Assembly (NCBI GenBank): GCA_026786155.1
Contig: JAJAYR010000226.1
Coordinates: forward strand, 1-20,310
Reading direction: 5' to 3'
Source of the DNA: Pyrinomonadaceae bacterium
GTDB lineage: Bacteria > Acidobacteriota > Blastocatellia > Pyrinomonadales > Pyrinomonadaceae
DNA length: 20,310 nt
The position numbers and the translations under genes were made by a program. How positions within the stretch are numbered: the first letter of the stretch is position 1; each line of letters opens with the position of its first letter. The notes under the pieces are model-generated. The model saw nothing but the letters and a program-made list of their open reading frames with translations, made no database searches and was not told the origin of the DNA. Shown here piece after piece: positions 1-6,080 of this stretch.

Positions 1-218
1 CCGGTGCCGCCATCGTAGAAATCAAGAAATTTATTTGCCGCGCCGCCGCTCGGCGCGTTGACTGCTTCGTCAGACGTTTTTGTTGCGTCGCCGACTGCTT
101 CTTGGGCGTTAATCGTTGCGGTGTTCGCGCCCCAAATCAAAGCGGCGGCGGCAACTCCCGCAAAGGCGAAACCGCCGAAAAGTGAACGTGCTTTTTTAAT
201 ATTTTCTTTCAAGAACAT
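1..218 (-). CDS. Exported protein of unknown function, N-terminal part only (cut by window edge)
   Basis: The frame is read on the minus strand from ATG at 218 and stays open to the window edge (72 codons). The protein begins MFLKENIKKARSLFGGF. It has a short basic n-region, a hydrophobic stretch at about residues 14-30 and an Ala-Asn-rich end near INAQEA, which looks like a Sec signal peptide with cleavage around residue 38. An excellent ribosome binding site (GGAGGAG, six bases before the ATG) fixes the start. The mature part seen so far is acidic and Ser/Gly/Ala-rich and ends FLDFYDGGTG at the edge. I do not recognise the family. Proton-channel (ExbB/MotA-like) proteins sometimes carry such a leader before a Gly-rich segment, but that is only a guess. 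The gene is divergent from der. Confidence 0.7.
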   Translation of the reverse strand, partial: MFLKENIKKARSLFGGFAFAGVAAAALIWGANTATINAQEAVGDATKTSDEAVNAPSGGAANKFLDFYDGGT

Positions 219-523
219 TTTTTCTCCTCCAAAGGTTATTTTAAAGTAAAACATCAACCTTCAGCTCAACAATTTTGAATCATCTAAAATTTATTCGGAT
301 TGTCGGAAGCTGAATAAAAATTTGCAGAAAGTCAAATTCTTTATAGAAACAAAACTACCTTTTTCGCTCAATACTGTCAATGGAATTGAGGCAAAAAATT
401 CGCCGACATTCTTGAGTCGGCTTCGGGATAAACTGATTTGATTCGTCGCCGCCGACGGAAATCAGAGAAAATTTATCGTCTTTGATTTGTCAGTCAAACG
501 GATTCGTGTCTAAACTCGAAGTT
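219..523. other. Intergenic gap between divergent genes; one weak hairpin
   Basis: This 305-bp AT-rich gap separates the minus-strand exported protein from der. I see no convincing ORF, tRNA or -35/-10 pair for either gene. One structure stands out: a 6-bp GC stem (GCCGAC at 402-407, GTCGGC at 416-421). Read on the minus strand it is followed three bases later by six T, as in a weak intrinsic terminator. It could be an attenuator in the leader of the minus-strand gene. Confidence 0.4.
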
Positions 524-1879
524 ATGAATTTGCCTTTAGTCGCCATCATCGGTCGTCCGAACGTCGGAAAGTCCACGCTTTTTAATCGCTTGACGGGAAG
601 CCGCAAATCCATCGTCGGCGACGAGTCGGGAATTACGCGCGACCGCATTTACGCCGAAGTCGAATGGAGCGGGAAAACATTTCGACTGGTTGACACGGGC
701 GGCATCGTGCCGGACGACGACGCGATAATTCCGGCGAATATCTTCAAACAGGCATCGCACGCGATTGCCGAAGCGCAGGCGATAATTTGGGTCGTTGACG
801 CTCGCGCCGGAGCGATTCCGCTCGACGAAGAAATCGGCGTGCTGTTGCGAAACGTCGGCAAACCGATTTTTATCGCCGCGAACAAATCCGAATCGAAAAA
901 GGTCGAAGAAGAAGCCGCCGAATTTTATCAATTCGGTTTTGAACTTACGCCGATTTCCGCCGAACACGGCAACGGAATCGGTGATATGCTCGACGAGATT
1001 TATAAGGTTTTGGAGTTTGAAGATGAAGTCGAAGAGGAAAAGCAGAGAGAAATAAAGTTGGCAATTATCGGTCGCCCAAACGTCGGGAAATCTTCGCTTT
1101 TAAATAAAATTCTCGGCGAAGAACGAGTCATCGTTTCGCCGATTGCGGGAACGACACGCGACGCGATTGACACGGAATTAACGGTTGACGGGCAGAAATT
1201 TTTGTTGATTGATACGGCGGGTATTCGGCGCAAAGGCAAGACTATCGAGATGTCGGAAAAACTTTCGGTGATTATGGCGCGAAAGGCTCTGGAACGTGCC
1301 GACGTCGCAATTTTGGTGATGGACGCGACCGAAGGTTTCGCCAATTCCGACGCGACGATTGCCGGTTACGCGCTCGATTCGGGTTGCAGTTTGATAATCG
1401 CCGTCAACAAATGGGACGCGATTGAGGAAAAAGAAACGAACACGGCGAACGATTTTGAAAAGGAATTGCGCTACAAAATGAAGTTTCTCGACTGGTCGCC
1501 GATTCTGACGATTTCGGCTTTGACCGGACAGCGCGTGAATAAGATTCTGCCGATTGTCCAAAAAGCCAACGAAGCCAGAAATCTGCGCGTCACGACATCG
1601 AAGTTAAACACCTTTTTCGAGCAAACCGTTTCGCAGCCGCGCGGCGGCGGCGGCACTGCGCCGGGTTCGGGCGGCAATGTTCGCCTCCACGTTCAATTTA
1701 TCACGCAAGCCGGAATTCGCCCGCCGCTGTTCGTCATTTTCACGTCCGGCGGCACGGGCGGCAAAGGCGGACTGCATTTTTCGTATCTGCGCTACATCGA
1801 AAACCAACTGCGCGAGAAATTCGACTTTTTCGCCACGCCGCTTCGTTTGAAGGAAAAGCACAAAACGAAAAAGAAATGA
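524..1879 (+). CDS. der: Ribosome-assembly GTPase Der (EngA), double Era-like GTPase
   Basis: Der helps mature the 50S subunit through two tandem GTPase domains and a C-terminal KH-like domain. Both G domains are visible: G1 GRPNVGKS at residues 10-17 and again at 183-190, DTGG at 57-60, DTAG at 230-233, and NKWD at 295-298. The first G4 motif reads NKSE (120-123) instead of NKxD. An acidic linker (EDEVEEEKQRE) separates the domains. The KH-like domain ends in YLRYIENQLRE and a basic tail. ATG 524 is chosen because MNLPLVAIIGRPNVGKS matches the usual Der start. An in-frame GTG (506) and TTG (482) lie upstream, and no strong SD precedes any of them. The length of 451 aa is normal. Two Gly-rich stretches (residues 373-384 and 408-416) are unusual. 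The stop overlaps the next gene by ATGA. Confidence 0.97.
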   Translation: MNLPLVAIIGRPNVGKSTLFNRLTGSRKSIVGDESGITRDRIYAEVEWSGKTFRLVDTGGIVPDDDAIIPANIFKQASHAIAEAQAIIWVVDARAGAIPLDEEIGVLLRNVGKPIFIAANKSESKKVEEEAAEFYQFGFELTPISAEHGNGIGDMLDEIYKVLEFEDEVEEEKQREIKLAIIGRPNVGKSSLLNKILGEERVIVSPIAGTTRDAIDTELTVDGQKFLLIDTAGIRRKGKTIEMSEKLSVIMARKALERADVAILVMDATEGFANSDATIAGYALDSGCSLIIAVNKWDAIEEKETNTANDFEKELRYKMKFLDWSPILTISALTGQRVNKILPIVQKANEARNLRVTTSKLNTFFEQTVSQPRGGGGTAPGSGGNVRLHVQFITQAGIRPPLFVIFTSGGTGGKGGLHFSYLRYIENQLREKFDFFATPLRLKEKHKTKKK

Positions 1880-2205
1880 AAATTTTGTATGGCTTTACGG
1901 AAACCAATAAATTTCTCAAACGAATTACCGGTAGAATTTCGGATGAAGAATATGCTGAACTGCAATTTTATATCTGTGAAAATCCCGATGAGGGCGATTT
2001 AATTCAAGGCAGCGGCGGACTTCGCAAAATTCGCTGGCACGTTGGCGGCAAAGGGAAAAGCGGCGGCGTGAGAGTAATTTATTTTCACGCGGTTAATCTT
2101 GAGAAAATTCTAATGCTCGACATTTACAAGAAAAGCGAAAAAAGCAATATGAGCAAGGCGGAAATCACCGCGCTCCGGCAAACATTGAAGGATTGGAAAA
2201 GATGA
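1876..2205 (+). CDS. RelE/HigB-family toxin-like protein (toxin of TA module 1)
   Basis: This 109-aa protein resembles HigB2/RelE-type mRNA interferases. A central GLRKIRW is followed by a Gly/Lys loop, then GGVRVIYF and a hydrophobic strand (KILMLDIYKK), the typical order in this toxin subgroup. The C-terminus (SKAEITALRQTLKDW) is the helix usually contacted by the antitoxin. Such toxins cleave mRNA on the ribosome; that activity is family knowledge and is not shown here. ATG 1876 overlaps the der stop (ATGA), and its own stop overlaps the next ATG in the same way, so translation is probably coupled through all three. Toxin-first order is typical of higBA. The function is likely, but the partner is unusual (see next gene). 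Confidence 0.8.
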   Translation: MKILYGFTETNKFLKRITGRISDEEYAELQFYICENPDEGDLIQGSGGLRKIRWHVGGKGKSGGVRVIYFHAVNLEKILMLDIYKKSEKSNMSKAEITALRQTLKDWKR

Positions 2206-2531
2206 AAAAAGAAGATTTTGAAGGGCTTTTGGAAAGCGTTAAAGAAGCGGGCGAAATTCTGCGCGGCGAAAGAAAACCGGCGCGTGAATTTTTCATCGAA
2301 GTTGATACGTCTCTGCCCAAAGACGAAGGATACGCCTTGTGCGTAAAGTCGGACGAACCGGAACTGCTCGTTCCGTTTAAGGTTTATCCGGCAAAATTTT
2401 CATCGCGGGGACGAATCAGAATTATTGACGAAGAAGGCGAAGCCGCCGTTTATCCGTCGGATTATTTCATCCGGGTCAAATTACCGGATGAAGTTAAGGA
2501 AGTCTTCATCGAACGTCAAAAGGCTGCTTAA
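2202..2531 (+). CDS. Hybrid antitoxin-like protein: HigA-type N-terminus joined to a non-HTH domain
   Basis: The first ~30 residues (MKKEDFEGLLESVKEAGEI, then LRGERKPAR) look like the N-terminus of HigA2/NadS-type antitoxins, which normally continue into an XRE helix-turn-helix. Here no HTH follows. The remaining ~75 residues instead form a strand-rich segment containing GYALCVKSD, RIRIIDEEGEAAVYPSDYF and VKLPDEVKEVF. This resembles, from memory, a small family of stand-alone proteins with a 'YALCvkN...DESGEdYLYPadYF' pattern and unknown function. ATG 2202 is preferred over an in-frame TTG at 2193: it overlaps the toxin stop (ATGA) and has AAGGAT about ten bases upstream. The protein is 109 aa. 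Without the HTH it would probably neutralise the toxin but not autoregulate the operon in the usual way. Antitoxin function is inferred from position and N-terminal similarity only. Confidence 0.7.
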   Translation: MKKEDFEGLLESVKEAGEILRGERKPAREFFIEVDTSLPKDEGYALCVKSDEPELLVPFKVYPAKFSSRGRIRIIDEEGEAAVYPSDYFIRVKLPDEVKEVFIERQKAA

Positions 2532-2537
2532 ACGGAA

Positions 2538-4022
2538 ATGGAAATAGTTTTACTTTTAATCAGACTAACGCTTTTCGCCATTTTCGCAGTTGCCGGAATT
2601 GGCAAACTGCTCGATTTGAAAGGCTCGGAAAAAGCCGTCAAAGCGTTCGGAACGCCCGCCGAATTTGCCAAATTTTTTGCGATTGCCTTGCCGTTCGCGG
2701 AAATCGTTTTTGCGATTTGTTTGCTGTTCGTCGAAACTTCGTGGCTCGGCGCAACGGGAGCGTTGATTTTGCTTTTGACGTTTATCGGCGGGATGATTTG
2801 GCAGTTAGCGCAAGGCAACGCGCCGGATTGTCATTGTTTCGGCGCGATTCATTCGGAGCCGGTTTCGAGAAAAAGTTTGATTCGCAACATCGTGTTTGCG
2901 GTCTTGGCTTTCATCTTGATTCTGAGCGGGAAAAATAATCAGGGCGCGGGTATTTTTGATTCGACAGCGAATTCGGAAGGAAATTTTATGTCTTTAACTT
3001 TAGGTTTGGCGACGGTCGGACTGCTCGCGGCGGTTGTCTTTTATCTCAAAAAAATCTCGGAACAGCAAACGCAGATTATGCGGCGCATCGAGATTTTAGA
3101 AGTTACCGCGCTCGACGGCGGCAGGGAAGTCGTGCGCGAAGATGTCGCGCCGCCGACCAGCGGTTTGCCGATTGGTGCGCCCGCGCCGGATTTTGTTTTG
3201 CCTGACATCAACGGCAAGCAAATTTCGTTTGAAAATCTTTTGATACAGGCGAAACCGCTGTTGTTTTTGTTCGTCAGCCCGACGTGCCAACCGTGCGCGG
3301 CGTTATTGCCGGAAATCGAAACGTGGCAGGCGGAACTGAAAGGAAAATTAAATTTCGTGTTTATCAGCAGCGGCGATGCCAAAGATAATTTGGACAAATT
3401 AGCAGGCGCGACGCTCAAACAGATTCTACTGCAAAATGACCGCGAAATTGCTTTGCAATTTGGGGCGCAATGGACACCGGCGGCGGTTTTGGTCAATAAT
3501 GACGGCAGCATCGGCAGTCGCGCGGCGGTCGGCGATAAAGCGATTCGGGATTTGATTGATTCGATAAAAGCGCAGATTGACACGACGGAAATTTTATTGA
3601 TTGCGGATAAAAATGACGCGCTGACGGAAAAACTCGGCGAAGATATGCCGGAATTTTTTGAGAACGACGTTCACGAAAAACTCGTCGCGTCGGAAGATTT
3701 GCGCGGCAAAAAAACGCTCATTACTTTTTGGAGTTTATCGTGCGGATACTGCCAGCAGATGCTGAAGGATTTGCAGGATTGGGACAAAACGAAGGGCGCG
3801 GACGAACCGCGTTTGCTTTTGTTGTCCGAAGGCAAACCCGAACCGCATCGGGAATTGAATTTGCAGTCACCGATTATTTTGGATAACGAACGCAAAATCT
3901 CAAATCAACTCGGCATTAACGGCACACCATCGGCGGTTTTAATCAATGAAAACGGCAAAATCGTTTCGGAAACAGCCGTTGGCGCGGAGAAGATTTGGAC
4001 GCTCATCGGGAAAAGGAAATAA
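2538..4022 (+). CDS. Membrane fusion protein: MauE/DoxX-like domain plus two thioredoxin-like domains
   Basis: The 494-aa protein has three parts. Residues 1-131 hold four predicted membrane helices with a DCHCFG motif (Cys98, Cys100), typical of MauE-like proteins. Another membrane helix lies at about 152-170. Residues ~212-345 form a redoxin/TlpA-like domain (APDFVLPDINGK, active site CQPC at 250-253, cis-Pro in WTP at 312-314). Residues ~350-494 form a second thioredoxin-like domain with CGYC at 402-405 and GTP at 462-464. MauE-type proteins are thought to supply redox equivalents or disulfides for periplasmic maturation, so a self-contained electron or disulfide relay facing the periplasm is the likely role. 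The start is six bases after the preceding stop. An internal ATG (2989) with AAGGAA before it marks the junction and may recall once-separate genes. The substrate is unknown. Confidence 0.85.
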   Translation: MEIVLLLIRLTLFAIFAVAGIGKLLDLKGSEKAVKAFGTPAEFAKFFAIALPFAEIVFAICLLFVETSWLGATGALILLLTFIGGMIWQLAQGNAPDCHCFGAIHSEPVSRKSLIRNIVFAVLAFILILSGKNNQGAGIFDSTANSEGNFMSLTLGLATVGLLAAVVFYLKKISEQQTQIMRRIEILEVTALDGGREVVREDVAPPTSGLPIGAPAPDFVLPDINGKQISFENLLIQAKPLLFLFVSPTCQPCAALLPEIETWQAELKGKLNFVFISSGDAKDNLDKLAGATLKQILLQNDREIALQFGAQWTPAAVLVNNDGSIGSRAAVGDKAIRDLIDSIKAQIDTTEILLIADKNDALTEKLGEDMPEFFENDVHEKLVASEDLRGKKTLITFWSLSCGYCQQMLKDLQDWDKTKGADEPRLLLLSEGKPEPHRELNLQSPIILDNERKISNQLGINGTPSAVLINENGKIVSETAVGAEKIWTLIGKRK

Positions 4023-4032
4023 TAGAAACATT

Positions 4033-4236
4033 ATGATAACAGCGATTGACGAGGAAAAACTAAAAGACGTTGTGAAAACGGCTTTAATCGAAGTTCTCGA
4101 AACGCGGCGCGATTTGATGCAGGAAATTATCGAAGACGCGATGGAAGATTTCGCTTTTTCGCGGGCGATTGAAAAGGGAATGATGACCGAAACAGTTTCG
4201 CGCGACGAAGTTTTTGCGGTTTTGGACGGCAAATAA
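4033..4236 (+). CDS. Small acidic antitoxin-like protein (antitoxin of TA module 2)
   Basis: This 67-aa protein starts MITAIDEEKLKDVVKTAL and is helical and acidic, with a C-terminal SRDEVFAVLDGK. That ending matches small RelB-like antitoxins placed upstream of RelE/ParE toxins. ATG 4033 lies ten bases after the preceding stop. Longer in-frame starts would lie inside the thioredoxin fusion gene and are unlikely. No clear SD precedes the ATG. Its stop TAA shares one base with the ATG of the toxin gene (TAATG), as expected for a coupled antitoxin-toxin pair. No DNA-binding domain is obvious at this size. The call depends on the neighbour and on the C-terminal pattern. Confidence 0.75.
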   Translation: MITAIDEEKLKDVVKTALIEVLETRRDLMQEIIEDAMEDFAFSRAIEKGMMTETVSRDEVFAVLDGK

Positions 4237-4502
4237 TGAAGGTCGAATTTCGCAAAAGTTTTATCAAAGACCTCAAAATCGTTTCGGACAAATTTCTGTT
4301 GCAAAAAGTTAAAGAAACTATTGAAATAGCGGAAAAATCCGAAACGCTGAACGATTTGCCGCATCGCAAAAAATTAAAAGGCGCAGACAAATTCTTTCGC
4401 TTAAAAATTGGCGATTACCGGCTCGGTTTCGCTTTAGAAGGCGACACTTTAATTTTCGTCAGATTCCTGCCTAGAAAAGACATTTACAAATTTTTTCCTT
4501 GA
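4236..4502 (+). CDS. RelE/ParE-family toxin (toxin of TA module 2)
   Basis: The 88-aa protein has the compact RelE fold signature. An N-terminal strand and Lys-rich helices are followed by LKGADKFFRLKIGDYRLGFA, where the basic residues and the paired strands RLKIG/YRLGF form the RNA-binding sheet. It ends in FVRFLPRKDIYKFFP, which is very typical of this family (RKDIYK.FP). Family members cleave ribosome-bound mRNA; whether this one is active is not known. It overlaps its antitoxin by one base, and its TGA stop overlaps the tgt ATG (TGATG), so a stable housekeeping gene sits directly downstream and could be translated by re-initiation. Confidence 0.88.
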   Translation: MKVEFRKSFIKDLKIVSDKFLLQKVKETIEIAEKSETLNDLPHRKKLKGADKFFRLKIGDYRLGFALEGDTLIFVRFLPRKDIYKFFP

Positions 4503-5683
4503 TGAATAAAGCTATTGAATGGAAAGTCGTCGCGCAGGAAGGCGAAGCGCGGGCGGGAATCTTACAAACCAGGCGTTCGGTTATCGAAACGCCGGTTTTT
4601 ATGCCGGTCGGGACGCAAGCGACGGTCAAAGGTGTGCGTTTTGAATGGCTCGAAGACGAGATGGACGCGCGGATTATTCTCGGCAATACCTATCATTTAT
4701 TTTTGCGTCCGGGCGCGGAAACGATTCGACGGCTTGGCGGTCTGCATAAATTTACGACGTGGAATCGGTCGTTTCTCACGGATTCGGGCGGCTTTCAGGT
4801 TTTTTTGCTGACCGATTTGCGAAAGCTGACCGAAGAAGGCGTGGAATTTCGCTCGCATCTCGACGGCGATAAAAAATTTCTTTCGCCGGAAGTTTCGATG
4901 GAAATTCAAGCGGCGTTAGGCTCGGAAATCGTGATGGTTTTCGACGAATGTCCGCCGGGCGATGCGGGAATTGATGTTACGCGCAAAAGTCTGGAAATGA
5001 CGGCGCGGTGGGCGCAACGCTCAAAAAATAGATTTGATGAATTGCAGAATGAAAGACAAGATATGGGATTTTTGGAAGCCGACGATTTGAGCGGACGGCA
5101 AGCGTTATTTGGAATAATTCAAGGCGCAGGACATTTAAATTTAAGAAGTGAAAGTTTGGCGAGAACGACGGAAATCGGTTTTGACGGTTACGCCATCGGC
5201 GGTTTGAGCGTCGGCGAAGAAAAATCGGTGATGTATGAAGTGATTGATTTTCTCGCGCCGCAGATGCCGCCGGACGCGCCCAGATATTTGATGGGCGTGG
5301 GAACTCCCGAAGATTTAATCGAAGCGGTTTATCGCGGCGTGGATATGTTCGACTGCGTGATGCCGACGCGCAACGGGCGCACCGGCGGCGCGTTCACGTC
5401 CGGCGGAAAAATCAATATCCGCAACGCCAAATTCGCTCAAGATAACAAGCCGCTGGACGAAAATTGTCCGTGTTCGGTGTGCCAAAGATATTCAAAAGCC
5501 TACCTGCGGCATCTTTATCAGGCGAAGGAAATGCTGGCGGCGACTTTGATTTCGCATCATAATCTCGCGTTCTTTCTTGACTTAATGCGGCAAGTTCGGC
5601 AATCTATCAAATCCGGCAATTTCAAAAAATTCCGACAGACATTTCTCGAAAAAATTAAGGAAAGCGAATCCGAAGATAAGTAA
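4502..5683 (+). CDS. tgt: tRNA-guanine transglycosylase (queuosine biosynthesis)
   Basis: Tgt swaps G34 for preQ1 in tRNAs for Asp, Asn, His and Tyr. Conserved features are present: DSGGFQV with catalytic Asp94, HLDG and FLSPE, VFDECPP, GGLSVGE, and MFDCVMPTR with the nucleophile Asp284. The zinc site is Cys322, Cys324, Cys327 and His353, with the same Cys-to-His spacing (31) as the characterised enzyme. The length of 393 aa is slightly above the bacterial norm, partly from an extra segment around residues 181-199 (ELQNERQDMGFLEADDLSG) before ALFGIIQG. The usual GIIQGG reads GIIQGA here. ATG 4502 overlaps the toxin stop; the TTG at 4499 is less likely. Confidence 0.97.
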   Translation: MNKAIEWKVVAQEGEARAGILQTRRSVIETPVFMPVGTQATVKGVRFEWLEDEMDARIILGNTYHLFLRPGAETIRRLGGLHKFTTWNRSFLTDSGGFQVFLLTDLRKLTEEGVEFRSHLDGDKKFLSPEVSMEIQAALGSEIVMVFDECPPGDAGIDVTRKSLEMTARWAQRSKNRFDELQNERQDMGFLEADDLSGRQALFGIIQGAGHLNLRSESLARTTEIGFDGYAIGGLSVGEEKSVMYEVIDFLAPQMPPDAPRYLMGVGTPEDLIEAVYRGVDMFDCVMPTRNGRTGGAFTSGGKINIRNAKFAQDNKPLDENCPCSVCQRYSKAYLRHLYQAKEMLAATLISHHNLAFFLDLMRQVRQSIKSGNFKKFRQTFLEKIKESESEDK

Positions 5684-5690
5684 CAGGCGT

Positions 5691-5719
5691 TTGATAAACC
5701 GCCTGTAAATGTATATTAT
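5691..5719 (+). promoter_or_regulatory. Sigma70-like promoter for yajC-secDF
   Basis: TTGATA (5691-5696) and TATTAT (5714-5719) are separated by exactly 17 bp, close to the housekeeping consensus. Transcription would begin near 5726, leaving a leader of about 22 bases before yajC. No Shine-Dalgarno sequence is visible in it. The promoter overlaps a 7-bp inverted repeat (ACAGGCG/CGCCTGT, 5683-5706) right after the tgt stop, which may also act as a weak terminator or mRNA 3' end. Confidence 0.55.
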
Positions 5720-5747
5720 GGTGTTTTTCTTTTCTACAACAAATTAA

Positions 5748-6065
5748 ATGAATTTTCTATTTTTACTTTTTCAGGTCGACGGCGGCGGTATTCTTTCAAC
5801 CATTTTACTGTTCGCGCCGATTGCCTTAATTTTTTATTTTCTCGTGCTTCGTCCGCAGCAAAAGCAGCGTAAAGAGTTGACCGCGCTGATTGCCGAATTG
5901 AAGATCAACGACGAAATCGTGACCAACGGCGGCATTATCGGCAGAATCAAAGAAGTGCGCGACACGAGTTACATTATTCAAAGTGCCGACAAATCCTTTC
6001 TCGAAATCGCGCGAACTGCCGTCGTCGGCAAACGCGCGGAGAGTATAGAAAAAGGGAAAATCTAG
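5748..6065 (+). CDS. yajC: Sec translocon accessory subunit YajC
   Basis: The 105-aa protein has one N-terminal membrane helix (about residues 16-34) followed by LRPQQKQRKE, the hallmark of YajC, and a small soluble domain with VTNGGIIGRI. YajC associates with SecD and SecF at the inner membrane, where the complex uses the proton gradient to help complete protein export. It directly precedes secD with a 15-base spacer, the standard yajC-secD-secF order. No clear SD is visible, but ATG 5748 gives a normal-length protein. Confidence 0.95.
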   Translation: MNFLFLLFQVDGGGILSTILLFAPIALIFYFLVLRPQQKQRKELTALIAELKINDEIVTNGGIIGRIKEVRDTSYIIQSADKSFLEIARTAVVGKRAESIEKGKI

Positions 6066-6080
6066 TTTTCCGCAACCATA

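Noticed and set aside
58..249. Plus-strand 63-codon frame
   Set aside because: It is antisense to the SD-supported exported protein on the minus strand and has no family features.
3946..4032. Longer start for the TA module 2 antitoxin (about 29 extra residues)
   Set aside because: The extension lies inside the MauE-Trx gene in another frame and is basic and unlike antitoxins; ATG 4033 gives the normal size.
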